A DNA stretch of 10,455 nt from Bacteroidales bacterium UBA1219. GTDB lineage: Bacteria; Bacteroidota; Bacteroidia; Bacteroidales; P3. Of the stretch, positions 1-5,831 are shown one piece after another. Location of the stretch: NCBI GenBank assembly GCA_002309295.1, contig DBXF01000021.1, positions 1 through 10,455 of the forward strand, written 5' to 3'. The position numbers and the translations under genes are program-made. The first letter of the stretch is position 1. Each line of letters starts with the position of its first letter. The notes beneath the pieces were generated by a model. That model was not told the origin of the DNA. It saw nothing but the letters and a program-made list of their open reading frames with translations, and made no database searches.

Positions 1-54
1 ACTGACTACTGAATACTGACAACTGAATACTAAATTTTCAATTTTCAACTTTCA
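1..54 (-). repeat. Degenerate 7-bp repeat tract at the 3' end of the NfeD gene
   Basis: Read on the minus strand from the stop codon, the sequence divides into heptamers: TGAAAGT, TGAAAAT, TGAAAAT, TTAGTAT, TCAGTTG, TCAGTAT, TCAGTAG, TCAGT. The first heptamer contains the NfeD stop codon. The tract runs off the left edge of the window. No terminator hairpin is visible here. The periodicity is directly visible; a function is not known. Confidence 0.7.
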
Positions 55-1401
55 TTTTTCAACCTCAACGAGCAGCGTTCCGTTCTCGTAGCCGGTAACT
101 TTTATGGCAGAGCCTTTTTCGGCAAACGACATTGTGGCCACGGCGTCGTAGGCTTCGCCGTCGATTTCCACCTTGCCCGAAGGACGCAGCAGGGTGATGG
201 CCACGCCCGTCTTGCCCACGAGCGACGCCGTTTCGGGCACCGAAACCGTGTAGCCCTCCGAGGCGTTTTGCACCTCGTTCAGGGCCAGTTTCGGACCGAA
301 AGTCCTGCCTTCGAACAGCTTGCGGCTGAGCCACACGGAGATAGGCAATGCCGCCGTCACCGCTATTATCACCACAAACAGCTTGGTGAAGAAATCACGC
401 ACGGGAATGCCGGAGAAATCGAATCCGATATTGCCTACAAGGCTGAGGGTGAGGCTGGTAACTATAAGAACGATGCCTCCAATACCCGCAAAACCGAAGC
501 CGGGTATGACGAAAATTTCCAAGATCAGCAGTATCACGCCGATGAAGAACACCACTATCTCCCAGTTGGCCGCCAAGCCTTCGAGGAAGAGCGGTGCGAA
601 GTAGAGTACTGCTGCCGTTGCCGCCACGATAAGGGGCAAGCCGATGCCCGGCGACTGCAGTTCGAAATATAAACCGCCCACTATCAGCATGATAAGTAGT
701 CCGCTCACCACGGGGTTGACGAGGAATCCCACCACTTTTTCGATAAACGAGTAGCGTTGCTCAACGATGGTGTATTCTTCGATGTCGGCCTGTTCCAAAA
801 CTTCCTTCAGATTTTCGGCCTGAGCCTCGCAGTAGCCGTTGCGGATGGCCTCTTCGGTGGTGAAAGTCAGCACTTTGCCTTGGTCGGAGATGCCCGGCAC
901 TTCGATGTCGGGGTCCACCATAGCCTCGGCTATGTCGGGACGGCGGTGGCGGGCTTCGGCGGTGGCGCGCATAAGCGAGCGCATGTAGCTCTGGTATTTG
1001 TCGGGTTGCACTTCGCCGTTTTGGTCAACCACGGTGGCGGCTCCGATGCTCGAGCCCGAGTGCATGTAGATACTGTCGCAAGCTATTGATATCAAGGCAC
1101 CTGCCGAGGCGGCGTTGTTGTCGATATAGGCAAAGACCGGCAGTTTCGACTGCAGCAGCATGGTGCGAATCTTGTCCGCCGACTCCAGTTCGCCGCCGAA
1201 GGTGTTGAGCTGCATCACCACCACATCGCATTGTTTCTCGGCAGCTTCGGCCAAAGCTTTCTCCACCCGCATCACGGCAGGTTTGGCAATCTCCTCCTCA
1301 ACTTTGAAATGATAAACTTTCTTGCTCTGTGCCGAAACAGCGGCGATGCCGATGAAAAATGTCAGTGCCAACGCAATGACTTTTATGGTGTTGTTCTTCA
1401 T
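52..1401 (-). CDS. NfeD-family membrane-bound serine protease (ClpP class)
   Basis: This 449-residue protein has the layout of long NfeD proteins: an N-terminal signal peptide (about residues 1-24, ending VSA), a ClpP/SppA-like protease domain (about 28-215), a block of hydrophobic membrane segments (about 222-370), and a C-terminal OB-fold NfeD domain (about 388-449). The stretch NNAASAG places a likely nucleophile at Ser99, and Lys135 is a candidate for the general base, matching the Ser-Lys dyad known in the archaeal homologue PH1510. The family cleaves hydrophobic membrane-protein segments and is linked to envelope quality control, often next to a stomatin-type protein. No stomatin gene is visible here, but the downstream side is cut by the window edge. 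The ATG start leads directly into the signal peptide. The physiological substrate is unknown. Confidence 0.9.
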   Translation of the reverse strand: MKNNTIKVIALALTFFIGIAAVSAQSKKVYHFKVEEEIAKPAVMRVEKALAEAAEKQCDVVVMQLNTFGGELESADKIRTMLLQSKLPVFAYIDNNAASAGALISIACDSIYMHSGSSIGAATVVDQNGEVQPDKYQSYMRSLMRATAEARHRRPDIAEAMVDPDIEVPGISDQGKVLTFTTEEAIRNGYCEAQAENLKEVLEQADIEEYTIVEQRYSFIEKVVGFLVNPVVSGLLIMLIVGGLYFELQSPGIGLPLIVAATAAVLYFAPLFLEGLAANWEIVVFFIGVILLILEIFVIPGFGFAGIGGIVLIVTSLTLSLVGNIGFDFSGIPVRDFFTKLFVVIIAVTAALPISVWLSRKLFEGRTFGPKLALNEVQNASEGYTVSVPETASLVGKTGVAITLLRPSGKVEIDGEAYDAVATMSFAEKGSAIKVTGYENGTLLVEVEK

Positions 1402-1454
1402 AATCGTTTTATTGTTAATAAGTTGTGACGATAAGTCGAATTGTAATTATAGCA

Positions 1455-1462
1455 CAAATATA
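1455..1462 (-). promoter_or_regulatory. Candidate -7 promoter element for the NfeD gene
   Basis: Read on the minus strand this is TATATTTG, a match to the Bacteroidota TAnnTTTG element, about 54 bases before the start codon. No good TTTG -33 element lies at the expected distance, so the call rests on the -7 box alone. Confidence 0.45.
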
Positions 1463-1515
1463 CATATTTTTTTGAAGACAGATAGAACGAATTGGCGATG
1501 TGATAACAATTCGTG

Positions 1516-1546
1516 TTCGTTATCAAGAAAAAAATCAGTACCTTTG
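1516..1546 (+). promoter_or_regulatory. Candidate promoter for the MATE exporter
   Basis: TACCTTTG at 1539-1546 matches TAnnTTTG. A partial -33 element, TTCG, lies at 1516-1519 with a 19-base spacer. This predicts a transcript start near 1552 and a leader of about 70 bases. It is arranged back-to-back with the NfeD promoter candidate. Confidence 0.55.
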
Positions 1547-1623
1547 CAGAGAAAACGACAATCGCTGTTGGTTGTGTAAGCAATTGACAATGCGGTTATT
1601 AAATTGAATTTTGATAACAGAGG

Positions 1624-2988
1624 ATGAACAGGAATATACTGCGTCTGGCGTTGCCTAACATCATCACCAATATCACGGTGCCGCTTTTGGGCATTGTGGA
1701 TATGGCCATTGTGGGGCATCTTAGCAGCACGCATATAGGTGCCATCACCATCGGCACGTCCATTTTCAACCTCATTTACTGGAATTTCGGTTTTCTGCGG
1801 ATGGGCACAAGCGGTTTTACGGCTCAGGCCTACGGTGCGCGCAATTTCGCCGAGGCGGTAAGGATTTTCGTTCGCGCTTTTGCCATAGCTCTGCTTATAG
1901 CCTTGTTGTTGATTGTCTTTCAGCGACCTTTGGGACGTTTTGCCTGTTGGATTCTCAACAGTAGCGGCGACATCATGCGACTGGCCCTGATTTACTTCTC
2001 CGTAAGGATTTGGGCCGCTCCCGCCACCCTCGGCCTTTACGCCATAAAAGGCTGGTTTATAGGCATGCAGAACTCCAAAGCCCCCATGTGGATTGCCATT
2101 TTCATCAACGTGGTGAACATTCTGTGCAGTCTGGTTTTTGTGCTGGTGTTCGGTTGGGATATCAAAGGGGTGGCGCTGGGCACGGTGCTGGCGCAGTATT
2201 CGGGCGTGGTGCTGGGTTTTGTGATTGGTGTGAAGAAATATGGACAGCTGTTCCGTGAACATCTGGACATTCGCAATAGTCTGCACCTCAGGCAGATGGC
2301 GCAGTTTTTCAAAGTCAATGGCGATATTTTCCTGCGTACCGTGTGCCTGTGCGCGGTGTTCACTTTCATCACTTCGGCTTCGGCCAAGATAAGCGACGAG
2401 ATTTTGGAGATAGACGCACTGCTGCTGCAGTTTTTCACGCTTTTCTCGTACATTATGGACGGCTTTGCCTACGCCGGCGAGGCGTTGGTGGGACGCTATA
2501 TCGGCGAACGCAACAAGCCTCTGCTGCAAAAGGCGGTGCGCTACCTGCTGCTGTGGGGATTGGGGCTTACCGTGCTGTTTACCGGACTTTATGCCGCTTT
2601 TGGCGACCTGTTCCTGCGAATCTTCACAAGCGAGGCCAAACTGATTGCCGGAGTTCAGGATTACCTGTTCTGGATTTTGCTTGTGCCCGTGTGCGGTTTC
2701 GCCGCCTTTCTGTTCGATGGTATTTTCGTTGGTGCAACGGCCTCACGCACAATGCGTAACGCCATGTTCGTTGCCACACTCGCTTTCTTCGGGGTGTATT
2801 ACGGTCTGCCGAAAGTGATTTACGTCGCTCCCGATGATATTGCGTTGAGAAACAACGTGTTGTGGATAGCCTTTATGGTCTATCTCGTGCTCAGGGGCGT
2901 ACTGCAAGGGGTGTTTGTAAGGAAATCGGTTTATGGAAAGGTTAGTTCGGAACTCGGAGAGCGGAGTTCGGAACTTGTTGAAAATTAA
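1624..2988 (+). CDS. MATE-family multidrug/Na+ or H+ antiporter, DinF-like
   Basis: This 454-residue polytopic protein has about twelve hydrophobic segments, as expected for MATE exporters. The N-terminus is characteristic of the DinF-like branch: ALPNI, then VPLLGIVDMAIVGHL, and later FGFLRMGTSGFTAQAYGAR. Family members sit in the inner membrane and export cationic or toxic compounds using an Na+ or H+ gradient; the substrate cannot be read from sequence. The start is an ATG directly before MNRNILRLALP, without a Shine-Dalgarno sequence, as is usual in this phylum. The last 14 or so residues (SSELGERSSELVEN) are an oddity: they are encoded by a short direct repeat that leads into the heptamer tract after the stop codon, and are probably not part of the functional fold. 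Confidence 0.9.
   Translation: MNRNILRLALPNIITNITVPLLGIVDMAIVGHLSSTHIGAITIGTSIFNLIYWNFGFLRMGTSGFTAQAYGARNFAEAVRIFVRAFAIALLIALLLIVFQRPLGRFACWILNSSGDIMRLALIYFSVRIWAAPATLGLYAIKGWFIGMQNSKAPMWIAIFINVVNILCSLVFVLVFGWDIKGVALGTVLAQYSGVVLGFVIGVKKYGQLFREHLDIRNSLHLRQMAQFFKVNGDIFLRTVCLCAVFTFITSASAKISDEILEIDALLLQFFTLFSYIMDGFAYAGEALVGRYIGERNKPLLQKAVRYLLLWGLGLTVLFTGLYAAFGDLFLRIFTSEAKLIAGVQDYLFWILLVPVCGFAAFLFDGIFVGATASRTMRNAMFVATLAFFGVYYGLPKVIYVAPDDIALRNNVLWIAFMVYLVLRGVLQGVFVRKSVYGKVSSELGERSSELVEN
2944..2975 (+). repeat. 11-bp direct repeat inside the MATE 3' coding end
   Basis: The palindromic word AGTTCGGAACT occurs at 2944-2954 and again at 2965-2975, 21 bases (seven codons) apart. In frame it encodes the repeated SSEL of the C-terminal tail, so repeat material extends into the coding sequence. 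Confidence 0.75.
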
Positions 2989-3030
2989 TAATTAACAATT
3001 AACAATTAACAATGAACAATTGACAATGAA
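2986..3030 (+). repeat. Heptamer tandem repeat starting at the MATE stop codon
   Basis: Beginning with the stop codon TAA the sequence reads TAATAAT, TAACAAT, TAACAAT, TAACAAT, GAACAAT, TGACAAT, then decays. Because 7 is not a multiple of 3, the repeated TAA falls in each reading frame in turn, so ribosomes in any frame meet a stop within the tract. The repeat is seen directly; the read-through guard role is an inference. Confidence 0.85.
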
Positions 3031-3219
3031 ATTAGTTTATGATTAAAAATTTACTATTTATAGTTAATACTATGCTTTCGCCGAAGGCGAAAATGAATTT
3101 ACAAGATTAAAAAGATTTGTTCACAATACTAAATTGATTTCAGCAGAGTTCACGATTGCTGCGCAATTCGCGAAGCGAAGCTGAGCAGGAGAAAAGAAAA
3201 AAAGATATACAGAAACAAA
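3031..3219. other. AT-rich intergenic stretch with small inverted repeats
   Basis: No gene is supported here. There is a 7-bp stem hairpin TTTCGCC/GGCGAAA (3076-3092, loop GAA), and a weaker dyad ATTG/CAAT at 3155-3167 next to GC-richer repeats of GCGAAG (3170-3180). No convincing terminator or promoter is visible. Confidence 0.5.
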
Positions 3220-3300
3220 TTGCAGTTTGTAGTTTTGAGTTTGCAGTTAAAAAATTAAACAAATAAACAATTAAACAAATCACAGTTCACAGATCACTAT
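3220..3300 (+). repeat. Heptamer repeats upstream of the vanW-family gene
   Basis: Four heptamers run head to tail at 3220-3247 (TTGCAGT, TTGTAGT, TTTGAGT, TTGCAGT). After an A-rich section with TAAAC words 8 bases apart, three more follow at 3280-3300 (TCACAGT, TCACAGA, TCACTAT), ending seven bases before the vanW start. A chance TAnnTTTG match (3230-3237) falls within the repeats and has no -33 partner, so I do not call it a promoter. Confidence 0.65.
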
Positions 3301-3306
3301 AATATC

Positions 3307-4134
3307 ATGAAACACAAAAGAAAGACTTTTAGCGAGTTATCGCCGTTTACATACAAAATTTCACGTGAAAAGGAGATTCATAAACGCCATTTTATCGACC
3401 TGTTGCATAGGGTGAAGTTTGCAAAGACAATACAAACTGACAAGCTCCCTGTGCGGGTATGCGACCATAACTCGTTGATACGTCGCAGGTTGGGCAATGT
3501 GGATATGCAGTTGCAGGAGAACAAGGCAGTGAACTTGCGTCTGGCCTCGGCACATATCAACGGCGTGCTGATAAAGCCCGGCGAGACTTTCTCGCTTTGG
3601 ACTTTGGTTGGACGCACCACCGCCCGCCGTGGTTACAAGGAGGGGCTCACCATATCGCGAAGCAAGACGGGCAGCGGCATCGGCGGAGGCTTGTGCCAGC
3701 TCTCGAACCTCATCCACTGGATGGTGCTCCACACCGACCTAACCATCACCGAACACCACCACCACGACCGTGTGGACCTGTTCCCCGACTTCAACCGGCA
3801 GATACCTTTCGGAACGGGTACCAGCGTGTCGTACAACTATATCGACTACCGTTTCAAGAACAATACCGACAACACCTACCAACTTTTTGTATATACCGAC
3901 GACGAGTATCTGCGTGGCGAGATACGTGCCTTGGAGCCTCTGCCGCATTCGTACCATATCCACGCCGAAGGCGAGTACTTCGCCCGCGAGGACGACGGCA
4001 ACATCTACCGCAACGGCACCGTTATCCGCGACACTATCGACAAACAGACGGGAAACATCATCGAACAGCAGACCATACGTGTGAACCACGCCAAAGTGAT
4101 GTACGACATGAAGTTGGAAGGGGAGGGGTGTTGA
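3307..4134 (+). CDS. VanW family protein (short, VanB-cluster type)
   Basis: This 275-residue protein matches the short VanW form throughout. It opens with a basic segment (KTFSELSPFTYKISREKEIH), then the VanW core (about residues 75-205): INGVLIKPGETFSLWTLVG, the glycine-rich GSGIGGGLCQ at 122-131, and SVSYNYIDYRFKN. It closes with a conserved tail, NHAKVMYDM. There is no signal peptide or membrane segment. VanW is an accessory protein of the vanB glycopeptide-resistance cluster in Firmicutes and its biochemical role is unknown. No van ligase or other van gene is nearby, so this should not be read as a resistance gene. The last 48 bases are duplicated at 5155-5202, on the far side of the convergent ATPase/STAS-like module. 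The end of this copy may therefore have been replaced when the module arrived. Confidence 0.88.
   Translation: MKHKRKTFSELSPFTYKISREKEIHKRHFIDLLHRVKFAKTIQTDKLPVRVCDHNSLIRRRLGNVDMQLQENKAVNLRLASAHINGVLIKPGETFSLWTLVGRTTARRGYKEGLTISRSKTGSGIGGGLCQLSNLIHWMVLHTDLTITEHHHHDRVDLFPDFNRQIPFGTGTSVSYNYIDYRFKNNTDNTYQLFVYTDDEYLRGEIRALEPLPHSYHIHAEGEYFAREDDGNIYRNGTVIRDTIDKQTGNIIEQQTIRVNHAKVMYDMKLEGEGC
4087..4134 (+). repeat. 48-bp direct repeat, copy 1 (vanW 3' end)
   Basis: This runs from codon HAKV to the vanW stop. It matches 5155-5202 at 43 of 48 positions (my hand count), and the first 25 bases are identical. The similarity stops abruptly at both ends. The two copies lie 1068 bp apart and enclose the whole ATPase/STAS-like module. 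Confidence 0.88.
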
Positions 4135-4146
4135 GGAGGAAAAGAG

Positions 4147-4440
4147 TTATTTTGTAATTGAAATATAGCGACGTTGAAGGGCGGTGAGCACACTTTCGGA
4201 GGCAATAGGGTTCAATCCGCGGAAAGTGGTATGCTTTTTGAGTTCATCCAATGGCATTGTTAGTAAAAGCTTTGCAATGCATTCGTCTGCAAATGAGTTG
4301 CTTACTACATTCACTCCAGAGAAATCCAAAACCACAAGGTCGTTTTGCTCTATCAGTGGTACAAGCAGTTCTCTTGCACGTTGTCCCAATTGACGTGTCC
4401 CGAGATCTTCTCCAAATTGTAAAAAACTGAATGTTACCAT
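4147..4440 (-). CDS. STAS-like domain protein (DUF4325 type)
   Basis: This 97-residue single-domain protein resembles the DUF4325 STAS-like family: TRQLGQRAR (residues 15-23), a hydrophobic strand LVVLDFSGV (35-43), then VSNSFADE (46-53). The strand-loop-helix pattern recalls the anti-anti-sigma fold, in which an Asp-Ser-Ser-Gly turn carries the phosphorylated serine. Ser49 is the residue I would align with it, though the motif is altered. The start codon overlaps the stop of the upstream ATPase (ATGGTAA, 7 bases), so the two are probably translationally coupled and made together. The gene ends 12 bases from the convergent vanW stop. Inference: it is the switch partner of the ATPase. No sigma factor is adjacent, so the output is unknown. 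Confidence 0.78.
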   Translation of the reverse strand: MVTFSFLQFGEDLGTRQLGQRARELLVPLIEQNDLVVLDFSGVNVVSNSFADECIAKLLLTMPLDELKKHTTFRGLNPIASESVLTALQRRYISITK

Positions 4441-5087
4441 AATTCTTCTATTCCGCTATCGTTTAAAAATGATTCATTATATTGATTGGCAATGTCTGTG
4501 CGTCTCGAAACAACTTCAGCAGGATCGATTTCCTTATCAGTGCGCAAGCGAACATAGACTATGGTCCCTTGCCAGAAATCGCTTTTTTCAACAGACATTA
4601 TACCATTTTGCACTCTTAATGTGTGATTGCCCGAACGTACAATGAATAATAGACCTGCATTCTGGACGAGTAATGATGTGGAATAAAGGCCAAACCCCAT
4701 ACCTTTACCATCTGTTACAGAGTCCATGATGCTGATTTTCAAAGCGTCAGGTTCGGAAATGTTTGCGTAATTATTATTTTCGGACAGAGATGCCTGAATG
4801 CCTCTGCCGTCGTCTGCCACAAGGAACGCTAAAGAGTGTTCTGAAGTGAGATGTTGTGTTATTACTGTTCCCATCTCCTTTTCAGAATGAGTTAAAACAT
4901 TGTCAAGTATTTCGTAGAAACAATAACTCATACCCTGCAAAACAGTTGTCTCAATAGTCATGTTTTTTGTCAAAACACTAACAACACGTTTATAGACAGA
5001 GTAGATGTTCTTTTCATCAAACACGTCTATGGTTACATCGTTGTCATCGGATGTAAAGTATTGTTTTATAAGTGATGAGACATTCAT
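4434..5087 (-). CDS. GHKL/HATPase_c-type ATP-binding protein
   Basis: This soluble 217-residue protein carries the Bergerat-fold signatures in order: an N-box EILDNVLTHS (Glu59, Asp62, Asn63), a G1 box DDGRGI (92-97), a G2 box GKGMGFGL (127-134) and a late GT pair (174-175). There is no histidine phosphoacceptor domain, sensor domain or membrane segment, so it is not a complete sensor kinase. Size and context fit RsbW/SpoIIAB-like partners or the ATPases found beside DUF4325 proteins. It is the first gene of a two-gene transcript with the STAS-like protein, with its own promoter at 5120-5151. The roughly 95 N-box-proximal and 80 C-terminal residues outside the boxes are unfamiliar to me. Likely role: ATP-dependent control of the STAS-like partner. 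Whether it phosphorylates it is inference. Confidence 0.82.
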   Translation of the reverse strand: MNVSSLIKQYFTSDDNDVTIDVFDEKNIYSVYKRVVSVLTKNMTIETTVLQGMSYCFYEILDNVLTHSEKEMGTVITQHLTSEHSLAFLVADDGRGIQASLSENNNYANISEPDALKISIMDSVTDGKGMGFGLYSTSLLVQNAGLLFIVRSGNHTLRVQNGIMSVEKSDFWQGTIVYVRLRTDKEIDPAEVVSRRTDIANQYNESFLNDSGIEELW

Positions 5088-5119
5088 TTGTTTGTAGTAT
5101 ATAATTTACTTTCCAATTG

Positions 5120-5151
5120 CAAAAATACATTTTTTTTTCAAAATGCACAAA
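5120..5151 (-). promoter_or_regulatory. Promoter of the ATPase/STAS-like module
   Basis: On the minus strand, TTTG (5151-5148) is followed after 20 bases by TATTTTTG (5127-5120). This is a good match to the Bacteroidota -33/-7 promoter. The predicted leader is about 25 bases. The -33 box ends only three bases before the duplicated vanW end begins, so the promoter belongs entirely to the inserted segment. Confidence 0.7.
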
Positions 5152-5154
5152 TTT

Positions 5155-5202
5155 CACGCCAAAGTGATGTACGACATGACTTTGGAAGGGGAAGAGTGCT
5201 GA
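5155..5202 (+). pseudogene. Orphan vanW 3' end (48-bp direct repeat, copy 2)
   Basis: In frame this reads HAKVMYDMTLEGEEC then TGA, against HAKVMYDMKLEGEGC at the end of the intact vanW. It has no upstream vanW sequence: similarity begins sharply at CACGCC. It keeps codon phase and stop, and differs by only two amino acids. It therefore looks like a displaced gene end, either the original end of this vanW or the end of a second allele. Confidence 0.8.
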
Positions 5203-5237
5203 ATTTCTTTTCTCAATACGACAACCTATTTTCCGAC

Positions 5238-5402
5238 CTTTCCTTCTGAAAAGGAAAAGATTTGCATTTTCTTTCCTTCCAAAACGGAAACTTTTTACAA
5301 AATGTTTCCTTTCAAAAAGGAAAAGTTTTGAGTTTTCTTTCCTTCTGGGAAGGAAACATTTTTCAATATCTTTCTTTCTGGGAAGGAAACCATGTTGATA
5401 TT
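5238..5402. repeat. Five palindromes in a strict 33-bp array
   Basis: Five 21-22-bp units start at 5238, 5271, 5304, 5337 and 5370, each exactly 33 bases after the last. Each is an inverted repeat of the type TTTCCTT...AAGGAAA; the best is 5337-5357, with an 8-bp perfect stem TTTCCTTC/GAAGGAAA and loop TGG. The 11-12-base spacers are T-rich and only loosely similar. The units are too self-complementary and the spacers too short and uniform for CRISPR. Stop codons interrupt every frame I read across the array, so coding is unlikely. It could be a multi-site protein-binding array, a REP/BIME-like extragenic repeat, or tandem RNA hairpins. Confidence 0.88.
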
Positions 5403-5443
5403 TTCGTAAAACTGTCGTTAATTTTCATCTTGTAAAAATAAAT

Positions 5444-5474
5444 TTTGCCGAACAAGAAAAAAATCGTAAATTTG
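5444..5474 (+). promoter_or_regulatory. Strong candidate promoter for the structured RNA region
   Basis: TTTG at 5444-5447, a 19-base spacer, and TAAATTTG at 5467-5474 give the best promoter match in the window. The predicted transcript start is near 5480, about 350 bases before the next supported start codon. Confidence 0.72.
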
Positions 5475-5479
5475 CAGTA

Positions 5480-5741
5480 CAAATAAAAGGATTATAAACG
5501 AATACAATTGCCAATGAAACATAGCGCATAGATTGATTTTATGCACATCATAGAATAGGAAAAAGCGAAGTAGCTTACACTGAATTTCCTGAAATCTTCG
5601 ACAATTTCACATTAATCTCTCAGAGTAAGGCAACGACGCTCCCGCCAATCGGCGTGGGCTTTACTTGTTGTAATTGGGAGATTTTGGTTGTCGAAGGCCT
5701 CAGGAAACCAATGAAGACTAAAAAGGTTCCACGCTTTTTTT
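5480..5741 (+). ncRNA. Candidate structured non-coding RNA (possibly 6S-like)
   Basis: No gene is supported between the promoter and 5832. Instead a long rod-like fold can be drawn by hand. Nested pairs are AAAAAGCG (5560-5567) with CGCTTTTT (5732-5739); TTTCCTGA (5585-5592) with TCAGGAAA (5700-5707); TTCGACAA (5597-5604) with TTGTCGAA (5688-5695); AATCTC (5614-5619) with GAGATT (5678-5683); AGTAAGGC (5624-5631) with GCTTTACT (5658-5665, one G-U); and an inner CGCC/GGCG hairpin. The outermost pair is followed by a T-run (5735-5741), as at an intrinsic terminator. A rod with internal bubbles and its own promoter suggests a 6S-type RNA, such as the Bacteroidales-1 motif, but I could not confirm this. 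The first 80 bases (5480-5559) hold only a small GCATA/TATGC dyad. It could also be the leader of the downstream operon. Confidence 0.62.
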
Positions 5742-5831
5742 ATGTGTATGCTCCAAGGAACTGAAAAGAATAAAATGTTAAAACTCAATAAAAACGACGT
5801 GCCGACGATATATAACTGGCGAAATAAAAAT

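Noticed and set aside
1447..2529. 360-residue minus-strand open frame opposite the MATE gene
   Set aside because: Its product is rich in His, Gln and Arg with no recognisable domain. It is the antisense shadow of a clearly conserved transporter and covers the MATE promoter region.
3597..4157. 186-residue alternative frame inside vanW
   Set aside because: Pro/Arg/His-rich frame-shifted shadow of the VanW core.
4434..5087. Sensor histidine kinase
   Set aside because: Only the ATPase half is present: no phosphoacceptor His motif, sensor domain or membrane segment, and no response regulator nearby.
5203..5328. Open frame through the first palindromes in the vanW remnant frame
   Set aside because: It follows directly after the remnant's stop codon, has no good start, and ends at a TGA in the third unit.
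5238..5402. CRISPR array
   Set aside because: Spacers are only 11-12 bases, T-rich and mutually similar, units are strongly palindromic and variable, and no cas gene is present.
5742..5831. 30-residue N-terminal extension of the zinc-ribbon protein
   Set aside because: Its ATG directly abuts the T-run of the structured RNA and the added residues show no conservation-like pattern; the zinc ribbon begins at the ATG at 5832.
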